NCBI GenBank assembly: GCA_020632295.1 | Contig: JACKFU010000002.1 | Span: forward strand, 1-64,000 | From: Candidatus Peribacteria bacterium | Lineage (GTDB): Bacteria > Patescibacteriota > Gracilibacteria > Peribacterales > Peribacteraceae | Direction: 5' to 3' | Length of the DNA stretch: 64,000 nucleotides | In this document: positions 8,734-16,997 of the stretch, one piece after another | Layout: each line of letters opens with the position of its first letter | How positions within the stretch are numbered: position 1 is the stretch's first letter | Program-made: the position numbers and the translations under genes | Notes under the pieces: model-generated | Databases searched by the model: none | Told to the model about the DNA's origin: nothing | Seen by the model: only the letters and a program-made list of their open reading frames with translations

Positions 8734-8997
8734 ATGTATGAGGAAATGTGGTTCTATGCCTCTGCTCTCCTCGTTGTAGGAGGGCTCATGTCGTTCGTCA
8801 TTGGAATCGTCAGTGTATGGAGCCGGCAAGATGTGGGTGCTATGAAGCTATTGGGATTCCTATGGATCCTCATAGTTATTGGCACGCTGTTTACTTGCTC
8901 ACTTGTGTACATGAAATGGCACGTTGCCCCTGGTTCGCCGGGGGCTTTTTTGTATGTTCGTTACATGTGTGATATTGTTTTGTACTATGGCACCTGA
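8734..8997 (+). CDS. Small two-helix membrane protein with a terminator inside its frame
   Basis: An 87-residue frame with two hydrophobic helices (about 7-27 and 37-57). The ATG at 8734 has a perfect AGGAGG (8722-8727) six bases upstream, the only strong Shine-Dalgarno site I noticed in the window. A textbook intrinsic terminator lies in the sense direction at 8926-8951, 46 bases before the stop, so most transcripts should end before the stop codon. Either the last 16 codons are rarely translated, or the terminator acts as an attenuator. Function unknown. Confidence 0.5.
   Translation: MYEEMWFYASALLVVGGLMSFVIGIVSVWSRQDVGAMKLLGFLWILIVIGTLFTCSLVYMKWHVAPGSPGAFLYVRYMCDIVLYYGT
8926..8951 (+). 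terminator. Intrinsic terminator inside the preceding frame
   Basis: An eight-pair stem closed by a TTCG tetraloop (GCCCCTGG / CCGGGGGC, one G-T pair) is followed by six T. It is a near-ideal Rho-independent terminator on the plus strand, with no A-run on the other side, so it is not bidirectional. Confidence 0.85.
8970..8986 (+). promoter_or_regulatory. Extended -10 promoter for the alpha-CTD-like gene
   Basis: TGa TATTGT (8970-8978) lies eight bases before the ATG at 8987, with a possible -35 TTGTAT at 8949-8954 (18-base spacer). It restarts transcription directly after the terminator. Confidence 0.4.
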
Positions 8998-9328
8998 TAA
9001 CATTCGGCATCCTTCGACATCTTCCTTGCCTCGTATAGAGAGCAAGGATGCTCACATACAGGAATGTCTTGATTTGGCACTTGGGGAGATTGGCTTGAAT
9101 GCAGACATTTTGAACCCCTTGAATGGGCAAGGTTTGTATACTGTGCAGGATGTCCTCGAGAAAACACGTGAAGATCTTCTTGATATTACTAACTTTGGAG
9201 ATAAAAAATTGAAGCGCCTCTACGCATCACTAGAAAGAATTGGTTTTTTCCGGGAGGGGAGAGGGCCAGATGGCAAGTCAGGATTTTTTCCAAACTACGA
9301 TCCTCATGGTGCCGGAGGAGAGACTTGA
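8987..9328 (+). CDS. Free-standing RNA-polymerase-alpha-CTD-like helix-hairpin-helix protein
   Basis: A 113-residue soluble protein. Residues ~35-85 resemble the C-terminal domain of RNA polymerase alpha: an N-terminal helix, then GLYTVQDVLEKT, DLLDITNFGDKKL and a final LYASLERIGF helix, matching the family pattern xxTVxDLLxxxxxDLLxIxNFGxKSLxEIxxxLxxxGL. In RpoA this domain contacts UP elements and activators. Here it is detached from any rpoA, so it could bind DNA or act as a regulator (inference). The start at 8987 is preferred over 8924, which would add an unrelated hydrophobic stretch crossing the terminator. The last 22 bases overlap the tRNA-Leu 3' end, and the TGA stop comes from the complement of the T-loop. 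Confidence 0.7.
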   Translation: MAPDNIRHPSTSSLPRIESKDAHIQECLDLALGEIGLNADILNPLNGQGLYTVQDVLEKTREDLLDITNFGDKKLKRLYASLERIGFFREGRGPDGKSGFFPNYDPHGAGGET

Positions 9329-9393
9329 ACTCTCACGGGAGTGATCCCACACGATTTTGAGTCGTGCGCGTCTACCGGTTCCGCCACTCCGGC
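9307..9393 (-). tRNA. tRNA-Leu(CAA)
   Basis: An 87-nt class II tRNA with encoded CCA. Acceptor GCCGGAG pairs with CTCCGGC. The anticodon loop CTCAAAA gives CAA, reading UUG. The long variable arm GGGATCACTCCCGTG fits leucine. The T-loop is TTCAAGT. It is convergent with the alpha-CTD-like gene and overlaps its last 22 bases. Confidence 0.95.
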
Positions 9394-9437
9394 AAGAGAG
9401 GGGATGTCTGAATACTAGAATACTCGGAGGACGATAA

Positions 9438-10838
9438 TCAATAAATCGTTACAGTTGTCGTATCGGGGCTACCGACAGAAGCACCACCCGTTGCATTGCT
9501 AATCTTGAACTTAAACGTTTCATTCGGGTCATTGTTGCTATCGTCAAGAATTGGGATTGTAATTAATTTTTGTGCTTCTCCTTCTTTGAAGGTGAGTGTT
9601 CCGCTCGTTTCTGTAAAGTCTTGCCCAGCCTTTGCAAGAACATTCTGCGTTGCATAGTCGATAGTCACTTCTCCCTTGGCACCTTGTATTCTATCAATGG
9701 TCACGATAAGTGACTGCCCTTCGCCAATATCATATGTGTCTTCTGCAAGACGGAATTCACCGTTGCTAAATGCCTTTACCTCATCATCAACAATGGTGAG
9801 CGTTGCTGTGCTTAGGCTTCCTAGTGTTGCTCCGCCTGACGGGGAGAGGAGGCGAAGGTTCACCGTCTTGTTTCCATTGATGGTACTATTATTTGTGATA
9901 TTCACAGTAAATGTCTTTGTTGTTTCTCCAGCTGCGAATGTAACCGATGTTGCAGGTATGGAATCGTAGTTGTTACCGTCTGCAGTTCCGTTCTTTGCTT
10001 CGTACTGGACGGATGCACTTCCCGAGCTACCACTTTTGCGTTCGATGGTCACGGTGACCGATCCCATATTTTCTCCAATTTCATATTTCCCCGCAGAAAA
10101 GACAAACACACCGTTGCTATTGTCTGGGTCTGCCGATGTTCCAGTGCCTTCATCGTCATCCACAATCGTCAGTGTCGCTGTTACCGGTGTGCCGAGACTT
10201 GCTCCACCAGATGGGGTTTCGAGGTGAACCAGAACCGTCTCGTTTCCTTCTGCTTCATTGTCATCCACAATTGGCACCTCGAATGATCCGGATGTTTTTC
10301 CTGCTTCAAACGTAAGTGTACCTGTTGTCTCATTGTAGTCATTTCCTTTTGTGGCGCTGTTGTCTTCTGTCTTGTAATGGACTGACACTGTTCCTGCATT
10401 TCCTCCGTAGCGAATCACATTAATTGTTGCCGTTCCGTCATTTTCATCTGCTTTGAAGCTTCCTGTAGTAAATCGGAAGTTTCCTGCATCTGTTGATGTT
10501 TCGGTAGCAATGCTTGAACTTGATGAGGAAGTTACACGAGTTGAACTGCTACTACTGCTACTCCTACTACTCACACTGATTCCTAGCATACTATTGCGAA
10601 GGCGTTGCATCATGACAGCAACTTGCCCTCTTGTGACATAATCATTTGGTCCAAACTTTCCGCTGTCGTATCCGGTAATAATTCCCTGTGCATACATGTC
10701 ACCAACCGCACTATCAAAATAGGAACCACCTGGCACGTCTGGAAATACTGCTGAACCAAGAGTTGCAGCATTTGTAGAAGCAAACAAGCCAAGGGAGAAT
10801 CCAAAGAGAATGAGTGATGCGGATGATGGACGTTTCAT
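9438..10838 (-). CDS. Secreted surface protein: SLH domain plus three Calx-beta domains
   Basis: A 466-residue exported protein. Starting at the ATG at 10838 gives a signal peptide (MKRPSS, hydrophobic core, cut near STNA). One SLH domain follows (about 30-83, FPDVPGGSYFDSAVGDMYAQ then TRGQVAVMMQR), then a serine-rich linker (about 84-120), then three Calx-beta domains (about 120-230, 238-350 and 355-466), each ending like LTIVDDD and containing the Ca2+-binding DDN/DNNEAEGNE pattern. SLH domains bind pyruvylated wall polysaccharide, and Calx-beta domains are Ca2+-dependent adhesion modules, so this is probably a cell-surface adhesin or S-layer-associated protein. The frame from 10925 would precede the signal peptide and was not used. 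One SLH where three are usual implies weak or multimeric anchoring. Confidence 0.9.
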   Translation of the reverse strand: MKRPSSASLILFGFSLGLFASTNAATLGSAVFPDVPGGSYFDSAVGDMYAQGIITGYDSGKFGPNDYVTRGQVAVMMQRLRNSMLGISVSSRSSSSSSSTRVTSSSSSSIATETSTDAGNFRFTTGSFKADENDGTATINVIRYGGNAGTVSVHYKTEDNSATKGNDYNETTGTLTFEAGKTSGSFEVPIVDDNEAEGNETVLVHLETPSGGASLGTPVTATLTIVDDDEGTGTSADPDNSNGVFVFSAGKYEIGENMGSVTVTIERKSGSSGSASVQYEAKNGTADGNNYDSIPATSVTFAAGETTKTFTVNITNNSTINGNKTVNLRLLSPSGGATLGSLSTATLTIVDDEVKAFSNGEFRLAEDTYDIGEGQSLIVTIDRIQGAKGEVTIDYATQNVLAKAGQDFTETSGTLTFKEGEAQKLITIPILDDSNNDPNETFKFKISNATGGASVGSPDTTTVTIY

Positions 10839-10916
10839 GAGCAGGGGAGGGAAGAGTAACTCTATTATAAATCTGGTGAGCTGAAGATCAATATCTCCTA
10901 TACTTCCCTCAGTGTT

Positions 10917-11360
10917 ATGGATCAATTCTCTATCAATATTCCAGAGGAAACGAGTGGCGGGATTTCACTTGAGATACGTATGCAACGTGCACATCTGACA
11001 GTGTGCGATTCTCTTTCCATTGGGACAATGCTTATTAAAGAGACGCGAAACTTTATCCGTCAACGTATTTTTGATCCTCAGTATTCCATGCTTATTTGTC
11101 AGTGCGCTTCACACGATAACTTTTCTGCAAAACGTTTGGCATTTATCAATTCATTTTCTGTATTACATACTCCATTTGAGCATATGGATACTCACGATTG
11201 GCGCAAATACATGCTCTCATTGTTTCGACGAGACATTCGAGATTTCCTCATGTGCACTTTGCATCATATTCAAGAAAACAGTTCTTCTGATATTGCACTT
11301 TCCATGGTGTGCACCTTATCTCACGATCTCGTATATCGGGAATCTTCTTGCAACTCATAG
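10917..11360 (+). CDS. Hypothetical soluble protein
   Basis: A 147-residue protein of unknown family, with a predicted mixed alpha/beta N-terminal half (residues 1-50) and a helical, His/Cys-containing second half. TATACT at 10899-10904 lies 12 bases before the ATG. It overlaps only the discarded N-terminal extension of the divergent SLH gene and precedes the CADD-like gene by 45 bases. Confidence 0.5.
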   Translation: MDQFSINIPEETSGGISLEIRMQRAHLTVCDSLSIGTMLIKETRNFIRQRIFDPQYSMLICQCASHDNFSAKRLAFINSFSVLHTPFEHMDTHDWRKYMLSLFRRDIRDFLMCTLHHIQENSSSDIALSMVCTLSHDLVYRESSCNS

Positions 11361-11405
11361 TTGATAGTTTTACATTTTCTTCGTCTACTTTCTCACCACT
11401 ATTGT

Positions 11406-12068
11406 ATGTCTACAATCTCTATTGCACATCTCGATGAATACATTCATTCCAATGGCCTTTTGACGCATTACTTCTACGCACAAAAGTGGAATAACGGTGA
11501 GCTGACAAAAGAAGAATTGGCGCTGTACGCCAAAGAATATTTCCACTTGGCAAAAGCAGTTCCCGGTATTGTTTCGCGTGTGAAAGATCGTGCGATTGAG
11601 CGTGGCCGAACGGATCTTGTTTCGAGTATTGAAAAAAACATCGAAGAGGAGACAGAGCACATTGAGCTTTGGAAGCGGTTTGCAAGCAGCCTTGGTGTTA
11701 CAGAGGAAGAGCTTGATGCATATGAACCACACACTCTGACAAAAGAAGCTGTATCTGAACTCGAGGAACTTGCCAGTGGTAGTTTTGAGGATGGAGTAAC
11801 AGCTATGTACGCTATGGAGCTTACACTTCCGCAGGTATCTCAGACAAAGAAAGATGGTCTCTGCAAGCATTACAATCTGACCTCAGAAGATGCACACGTA
11901 TACTTCGATGAGCATCTCAACGAAGAGGAGCATTTCTCTGTTTGGCGTAAGGTAGAGGTGGATCCACTACGCTCTCTGCACATTACAAAATCTTCACTTC
12001 GTGCTCAGCATAAAGTTCTTGATGGTGTGTGTGAGGTGTGTGGGTTTTGCATTGCTTGCACTCAATAA
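11406..12068 (+). CDS. CADD/TenA/PqqC-like oxygenase with a C-terminal four-cysteine tail
   Basis: A 220-residue all-helical protein of the haem-oxygenase-like TenA/PqqC/CADD fold. Candidate di-metal ligands sit in EEETEHIELW, in the MYAMELTLPQ helix and in YFDEHLNEEEHFSVW. In Chlamydia, CADD makes p-aminobenzoate for folate from its own tyrosine, and CADD-like proteins occur in other reduced genomes; the same role is inferred here. Unusually it ends in C-EV-C-GF-C-IA-C-TQ, four cysteines in CX2CX2CX2C spacing that are not part of the usual fold. The stop overlaps the gdhA ATG (TAATG), so the two are translationally coupled. The start at 11406 removes 15 unlikely residues. Confidence 0.75.
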   Translation: MSTISIAHLDEYIHSNGLLTHYFYAQKWNNGELTKEELALYAKEYFHLAKAVPGIVSRVKDRAIERGRTDLVSSIEKNIEEETEHIELWKRFASSLGVTEEELDAYEPHTLTKEAVSELEELASGSFEDGVTAMYAMELTLPQVSQTKKDGLCKHYNLTSEDAHVYFDEHLNEEEHFSVWRKVEVDPLRSLHITKSSLRAQHKVLDGVCEVCGFCIACTQ

Positions 12069-13354
12069 TGGCTACTTCTACACCGTACACACGTTTTCAA
12101 ACTACTCTGCACAAGGTGCTTACACATCTTGATCTTGAAGACGGATCGAACGAACTCTTCAACGAGCCGCAGTATATTCATAAAAATGATATTACCATTA
12201 CGCGTGACGATGGTTCTACCCAAGCCTATCATGCATTTCGTGTTCAGTTTAACAATGCTCGTGGGCCGTTTAAGGGAGGTATTCGCTTTCATCAGGATGC
12301 AGATGAGGATGAGGTAAAAGCACTGGCAGCACTCATGGCTATTAAAACGGCTGTTGTGAACATTCCCTTCGGTGGTGCCAAGGGCGGTGTCCAAGTGAAT
12401 CCAAAAGAATTAACGAAAGCTGAGGTGCAGCGTATTGCACGGGAGTATGTAAAAACATTTCAGGATCATCTTGGTCCCGATATCGATTGCCCAGCACCGG
12501 ACGTAAATACTAACCCTGGCATTATGGCCTGGATGCGTGATGAGTATGAGCAACTAACGCATACCTACAGTCCTGCAATGATTACAGGAAAACCACTAGA
12601 GTTTGGTGGTTCTCTTGGCCGTGATACTGCAACAGCACGTGGAGGGTTCTTTATTCTCCAGGAAATGGTCGATCGCTTGGCGTTAGAACCTCGGGAACTC
12701 AAGGTTGCTCTTCAGGGGTTTGGTAATGCTGGTGCGCATATGGCGAAGTACCTGCATGAGGCAGGGTATAACATTGTTGCGGTCTCTGACTCGCAAGGAG
12801 GCATCTATTCACCTGAGGGACTTGATCCTGTTCGTATTTATAAATACAAACAGAAGACGGGATCTGTGACAGGGGAGTACTGCGAGGGGTCAGTATGCGA
12901 TATCGATCGTATGAAACTCGATAATGTAAAAACCATCAGCAACGAAGCACTGCTTGAATGCGATTGTGACATTCTTATTCCCGCAGCGCTTGATAATGTC
13001 ATTACAGAGGAGAATGCAGGCAAGATACAGGCGAAGTATGTCCTTGAGCTTGCCAATGGTCCTACAACCCCTGAGGCGGATGATATTCTTGAAAAGAATG
13101 GCGTCCGTGTTATTCCCGATGTTCTGGCAAATGCAGGGGGTGTTACGGTGAGTTATTTCGAATGGTCGCAAGGGCGAAGTGGAGAGCAGTGGACGGCTGA
13201 CATCGTCGATGAGCGTCTCAAGCGTGTTATCCTTGATGCGTACAAAGCAGTGCGACGTGAAGCACGCCGTCAGGATATGACGTACCGTGAAGCAGCGTTT
13301 TCCGTTGGTATTAAGCGTATGATGGATGCGATGCGGTTGCGTGGTTGGATCTAA
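12068..13354 (+). CDS. gdhA: Glutamate dehydrogenase
   Basis: A 428-residue Glu/Leu/Phe/Val dehydrogenase. The substrate region carries GPFKGGIRFH and the catalytic-lysine motif PFGGAKGGV (about 95-107). The dinucleotide domain has GFGNAGAHMA, and PAALDNVI and NGPTTPEAD follow later. It interconverts glutamate and 2-oxoglutarate plus ammonia in the cytosol; the cofactor cannot be fixed from sequence alone. The ATG shares one base with the stop of the upstream oxygenase. It links nitrogen metabolism to glutamate supply, including the glutamate used by MurD. Confidence 0.95.
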   Translation: MATSTPYTRFQTTLHKVLTHLDLEDGSNELFNEPQYIHKNDITITRDDGSTQAYHAFRVQFNNARGPFKGGIRFHQDADEDEVKALAALMAIKTAVVNIPFGGAKGGVQVNPKELTKAEVQRIAREYVKTFQDHLGPDIDCPAPDVNTNPGIMAWMRDEYEQLTHTYSPAMITGKPLEFGGSLGRDTATARGGFFILQEMVDRLALEPRELKVALQGFGNAGAHMAKYLHEAGYNIVAVSDSQGGIYSPEGLDPVRIYKYKQKTGSVTGEYCEGSVCDIDRMKLDNVKTISNEALLECDCDILIPAALDNVITEENAGKIQAKYVLELANGPTTPEADDILEKNGVRVIPDVLANAGGVTVSYFEWSQGRSGEQWTADIVDERLKRVILDAYKAVRREARRQDMTYREAAFSVGIKRMMDAMRLRGWI

Positions 13355-13373
13355 TTGTCTACTCTCAAGTGCA

Positions 13374-14318
13374 ATGAAAGACGTTGCTATCATCGGTCTT
13401 GGTTGTGCGGGGTACACTGCAGCGATCTACAGTGCTCGTTACAAACTTGATACGGTTATTATAGGTGAGGTGGAAGGAGGAATGGGAATGAGCGCCGCAG
13501 ATGTCGGGAACTGGCCGGGTGATATTGATATTGCGGGGCCAGATCTTATGGAGAAGTTTAAGAATCATGCGCTGAGCTTTGAGAATGTTGCCCATGTTTC
13601 CGGTCGTGTTGAACATGCAGAGAAAGCAGGGGATCACTTTGTGCTCACCATGCAAAACGGAGATACCCTTGAAGCCAAGGCACTTATTATTGCAACAGGA
13701 TCAAACAAGAGGCACCTGGATCTTCCTGGAGAGTCAGAACTCTCTGGGAAGGGGGTAACGTACTGCGCAACGTGTGATGCGTTTTTCTACAGAGGCAAGA
13801 CAGTTGCCGTTATCGGTGGTGGAGATAGTGCTGTCGAGGGCGCAGCCATTGCGGCACAAGTTGCGGCAAAAGTGTACCTCATTCATCGTCGGGATGAGTT
13901 CCGTGCAGAGCCGTACTGGGTTGATAAGGTGCATGAGAAAGACAACGTGGAGTTTGTCCTCAATACCAATGTTCTCGAAATTCTTGGAGAAGAGCGTGTG
14001 AGTGGCGTGAAGCTTGATACGCCCTATAATGGATCGGACACGTTGGATCTTGATGGGGTCTTTATCGAAGTCGGCTCTATTCCAGCAACAGCACTAGCAG
14101 AGCAGCTTGGGTGCAAGCTTGACGATAGAAAGCATCTCAAGGTCGATGATGCATTGCAGACTAATATCAAAGGCGTGTTTGCGGCTGGAGATGTGAGTGG
14201 CGGCTCTAATCACTTTGCTCAGTTTGCGACTGCTGCAGGTGAGGGGGCGGTTGCTGCTAATTCAGTTTTTAGCTATCTGCAGGCCGGTGACGGTGGCCAC
14301 AGTGGGGCTATGGGGTAG
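13374..14318 (+). CDS. trxB: Thioredoxin reductase-like flavoprotein
   Basis: A 314-residue pyridine nucleotide-disulfide oxidoreductase: N-terminal FAD motif GLGCAG (8-13), redox-active C131-AT-C134 followed by D135, NADPH motif GGGDSA (about 148-153) with HRRDEFRA, and the C-terminal AAGDV FAD motif. It reduces thioredoxin with NADPH. The segment after the first FAD motif (GGMGMSAADVGNWPG) differs from the usual GGQLxxTxxVENFPG, so the partner might be an unusual thioredoxin. The ATG at 13374 lies 19 bases after the gdhA stop. Confidence 0.9.
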   Translation: MKDVAIIGLGCAGYTAAIYSARYKLDTVIIGEVEGGMGMSAADVGNWPGDIDIAGPDLMEKFKNHALSFENVAHVSGRVEHAEKAGDHFVLTMQNGDTLEAKALIIATGSNKRHLDLPGESELSGKGVTYCATCDAFFYRGKTVAVIGGGDSAVEGAAIAAQVAAKVYLIHRRDEFRAEPYWVDKVHEKDNVEFVLNTNVLEILGEERVSGVKLDTPYNGSDTLDLDGVFIEVGSIPATALAEQLGCKLDDRKHLKVDDALQTNIKGVFAAGDVSGGSNHFAQFATAAGEGAVAANSVFSYLQAGDGGHSGAMG

Positions 14319-14319
14319 C

Positions 14320-14598
14320 CTATCGAAATCCATTGCTTTTGTAATCTTTTGCCTGGAGCCAGACGTGGAAGGTATAGATATTTGCTTGTTGTAGTGTTTC
14401 TACGTAGAGGCGCAACCGCTCCTGAGATTCTTTATGATGAGAACCATCGTCATATTTGAAATTAGCTGCATGTAGCATTAAGCCGTTTATTTTCATCATT
14501 TCATCATAAAATTGCTCTGTTGGTATTTCTTGGCAGTAGTTATCAATTTCTTGCCGCAGTTTCTCGGCGCGTGTCTCATATATCGATTTTTCTGACAT
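14320..14598 (-). CDS. Small hypothetical protein
   Basis: A 92-residue soluble helical protein with many Glu/Lys/Gln, no signal peptide and no recognised domain. It is convergent with trxB (one-base gap) and divergent from rpmG. The clean frame and tight fit between neighbours support it. Confidence 0.6.
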   Translation of the reverse strand: MSEKSIYETRAEKLRQEIDNYCQEIPTEQFYDEMMKINGLMLHAANFKYDDGSHHKESQERLRLYVETLQQANIYTFHVWLQAKDYKSNGFR

Positions 14599-14620
14599 GA
14601 TGCAATTATACTGTTTTTTC

Positions 14621-14648
14621 TTGATATCTGCCTAAAAATCCGTATCCT
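14621..14648 (+). promoter_or_regulatory. Promoter of rpmG
   Basis: -35 TTGATA (14621-14626), 16-base spacer, -10 TATCCT (14643-14648), then eight bases to the ATG. The predicted transcript has essentially no leader. Confidence 0.6.
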
Positions 14649-14656
14649 CTGCCCAT

Positions 14657-14851
14657 ATGCCACGAGGTAAACGCACAGTATTTGCAATGTTTTGTGCCAA
14701 GTCGGGAAACCGGCTGGGTACCCTGCGCTTTCATAAGCAGGACAAACAGGGCAAGGGCTGGAAAGAGCACGTCGAAGGGTTCAAGAAGTACTGTCCGGTC
14801 TGTAAGAGCAGAGAGGACGTTAAGTTCAAAGAAGAGCGACACAGCAAATAA
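14657..14851 (+). CDS. rpmG: Ribosomal protein bL33
   Basis: A 64-residue basic protein. The C-terminal half aligns with bL33: LKKY/F-x-P pattern as FKKYCPVCK, then the KEERH ending resembling KEAKIK/KEER. A Cys is present near residue 13 and a CPVC pair near 46-49, a partial zinc ribbon; the first of the usual two CxxC pairs is incomplete (single Cys). Basic composition, size and ribosomal-type promoter agree. It binds 23S rRNA in the large subunit. Confidence 0.72.
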   Translation: MPRGKRTVFAMFCAKSGNRLGTLRFHKQDKQGKGWKEHVEGFKKYCPVCKSREDVKFKEERHSK

Positions 14852-14872
14852 AATCCGGTACAGTGTTTTGCA

Positions 14873-15331
14873 ATGACTAAAGACATGTATCGTCGCTGTG
14901 CTTCTATTGCCGTATTTCGGCAATGCGATGATGCCTACGAGATGCTTCTTGTGCATAAACCACGTAAGAACGACGCTTGGCAGCTGCCTCAGGGGGGGTG
15001 CGAGGAAGGCGAGAGTGTTACGGAAGCTGCTCTTCGTGAAATACAAGAAGAGGCCGGCATCAAGCCGACTATTATCGATACCAGTGATCATGTATATCAG
15101 TATGATTTTCCAAAGAGTTATCGACGATTTCGTCCTGATAACATCTGTGGTCAGCGGGTTGAATATGTCTTTGCGACTGCACCCCAGGATATGGAGGTGA
15201 CAGTAGACGATGAGGAAATTGATGCCTTTGTCTGGGTAACACACACAGAGCTGCCTAAGTACATTAAGCGCAAAGCCTATCGTGACCTTGTGTTGCAACT
15301 GTATCACGATGGTATCTCTCTTCTTTCGTAA
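14873..15331 (+). CDS. Nudix hydrolase, RppH-like
   Basis: A 152-residue Nudix protein with the full box GX5EX7REUXEEXGU at 41-63 (GGCEEGE ... REIQEEAGI). The early WQLPQGG and a later VEYVFA stretch resemble RppH/Ap4A hydrolases, which remove pyrophosphate from dinucleotide tetraphosphates or mRNA 5' ends. If transcripts here are leaderless 5'-triphosphate mRNAs, an RppH-like activity would matter for their decay (inference). TACAGT lies eight bases before the ATG. It ends three bases before recF. Confidence 0.88.
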   Translation: MTKDMYRRCASIAVFRQCDDAYEMLLVHKPRKNDAWQLPQGGCEEGESVTEAALREIQEEAGIKPTIIDTSDHVYQYDFPKSYRRFRPDNICGQRVEYVFATAPQDMEVTVDDEEIDAFVWVTHTELPKYIKRKAYRDLVLQLYHDGISLLS

Positions 15332-15333
15332 CC

Positions 15334-16449
15334 ATGCGCATCAGCCATCTTTCATTGCAGAAGTTTCGTAGCTACGACGCGCATGTTATGGATTTTAGCG
15401 AGAATAACGTTCATGTTTTACTTGGCCCAAATGGTGTTGGCAAGACAAACATCTTAGAGGCAGTTTCCCTTCTGTCACTGACTAAGTCATGCCATAAAGC
15501 AGAGGAGACAGACATTATCGCCTGGGGGGAAGATTTCTATCGAGTTCAAGGAAGGGCGCACTGCGATAATGGCGAAGAAAAGTCGTTTGAAGTTGTCAGC
15601 CAAATTTCACCGCGCAAACAGAAGGTTTGCTTTGTAAACGATGTGAAAACGCCTATTGGTGAGATGGTTGGCCAGCTTCCTACTGTTATTTTCCTTCCGC
15701 AGGACTTAGAACTTTTCACTGGTTCTCCGGGAAATAGGAGAGCATTTCTCGATCAGCTTCTCTGTCAGGTTTCTCCAGAGTACCTGCAGACACTTATGCA
15801 GTACCAGAAGGTACTCAAGCAGCGTAATGCACTGCTGCGCAAAATCTCTGATGGCGTAGCTCGAAGGACCGATCTTGGTGTGTGGGATGAGAAAGCTGCA
15901 GAGACAGGTACGATAGTTATGCTCCGTCGACTGGAGCTTATTGAAATGCTGCAATGCACACTTCCAGAGGAACTCAATCGATTGGGAGAAGATTGGGGTG
16001 ATGCCATACTGAGCTATGAGCGAAAAGGGAGTGAGCGTACGTTTGAAGCTGCAAAGCAAGAAATGCTTGATCTTCTTTCTCATTTTCAGGAGCGCGATAT
16101 CATTATTCAATCAACGACCATTGGTCCGCACAGAGACGACTGGAAGATTCTCGTTGATGACAGGGATATTGCTACCTTCGCCTCTCGCGGGCAGCAGCGC
16201 ACTGCAGTGCTTGCTCTTCTTTTTCTTCAAGTGTCCTACCTAGAGTTGCAGCGTGGTGAGAAGCCGATCATTCTCCTCGATGATGTTTTTTCGGAACTTG
16301 ATGACCATCATCAAACGTCATTGCTTTCTTCGCTTGAGGCGCATCAGGTGATTATTACGTCTACACATGTTCCGACCAATCTCCACGGAGCAAAGGTGTG
16401 GGAGATGGAGCCTGCCTTACGGCAGCAGAGGATAGCGGAAAGAGGATAG
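15334..16449 (+). CDS. recF: RecF, recombination mediator ATPase
   Basis: A 371-residue SMC-like ABC ATPase: Walker A GPNGVGKTN (31-39), ABC signature region ASRGQQRT (about 288-295), Walker B IILLDDVFSELD. RecF with RecO/RecR loads RecA at gapped DNA. Length is typical. It is not next to dnaN or gyrB as in many bacteria. The last residues come from a 15-base tandem repeat at 16428-16458, suggesting the C-terminus was extended or altered by a repeat. It is convergent with ruvC. Confidence 0.95.
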   Translation: MRISHLSLQKFRSYDAHVMDFSENNVHVLLGPNGVGKTNILEAVSLLSLTKSCHKAEETDIIAWGEDFYRVQGRAHCDNGEEKSFEVVSQISPRKQKVCFVNDVKTPIGEMVGQLPTVIFLPQDLELFTGSPGNRRAFLDQLLCQVSPEYLQTLMQYQKVLKQRNALLRKISDGVARRTDLGVWDEKAAETGTIVMLRRLELIEMLQCTLPEELNRLGEDWGDAILSYERKGSERTFEAAKQEMLDLLSHFQERDIIIQSTTIGPHRDDWKILVDDRDIATFASRGQQRTAVLALLFLQVSYLELQRGEKPIILLDDVFSELDDHHQTSLLSSLEAHQVIITSTHVPTNLHGAKVWEMEPALRQQRIAERG

Positions 16450-16458
16450 CGGAAAGAG
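16428..16458. repeat. Short tandem repeat at the recF/ruvC junction
   Basis: The unit GAGGATAGCGGAAA occurs twice in direct tandem and forms the last codons and stop of recF. Related GGAAAG-type repeats occur in murD (about 6240-6290), before truB (about 24775-24820) and between dnaA and thrS (about 42024-42056). Confidence 0.75.
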
Positions 16459-16947
16459 CTATGCAATTAGTGATGCAGACTTACCTTGAAAGAGGCCGAA
16501 GGCGGCGAGCGCAAGGGCGTCCGCTGCATCGTCGGGATGGGGGATTTCGTCGAGTCGAAAGAGCATTTTCACCATTTGTTGCATCTGCTTTTTATCGGCA
16601 GATCCATCTCCAGTAATACAACTTTTGAGTTCCGGTGGTGTCGGTTCGATAATGGGAATGCCCGTACGTGCCACTGTTGCAAGTATCACACCGCGTGCCT
16701 GCGCTACATCGAGAGCAGTTTTCTCATTGACGGAGAAATAGAGCTTTTCAATAACTGCTAGCTCCGGTTGCATCTCTTTCAGGTAGGCATTCAGGTCGTC
16801 TTCAATTTCCCGGAGCCTCTCAGCGAGTGGCAGCCCTGCCTTGGTCTCTATTGTCAGCCACTCAAGGGCACAAGGCTCCTGTATTGTACCATCTGCCAGT
16901 CCCATGCCGATTGTGGCGAGTCCCGGATCTATGCCAAGTATGCGCAT
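16459..16947 (-). CDS. ruvC: RuvC, Holliday junction resolvase
   Basis: A 162-residue RNase-H-fold nuclease. Catalytic acids are visible: D7 in GIDPG, E67 in IEKLYF, D140 and D143 in HPDDAADALA. It cuts Holliday junctions symmetrically in concert with RuvAB, whose genes are not in this window. Length is typical. It is divergent from the secreted orphan (50 bases between starts) and convergent with recF. Confidence 0.95.
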   Translation of the reverse strand: MRILGIDPGLATIGMGLADGTIQEPCALEWLTIETKAGLPLAERLREIEDDLNAYLKEMQPELAVIEKLYFSVNEKTALDVAQARGVILATVARTGIPIIEPTPPELKSCITGDGSADKKQMQQMVKMLFRLDEIPHPDDAADALALAAFGLFQGKSASLIA

Positions 16948-16978
16948 ATGAATGAGGGTACATTATTTGCTTAAAATG

Positions 16979-16997
16979 TGCTATAATAGAGAGATTT
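16979..16997 (+). promoter_or_regulatory. Extended -10 promoter
   Basis: TGc TATAAT (16979-16987) is a consensus extended -10 element with ten bases before the ATG at 16998 and no Shine-Dalgarno sequence. The -35 region is poor, as expected for extended -10 promoters. Confidence 0.65.
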
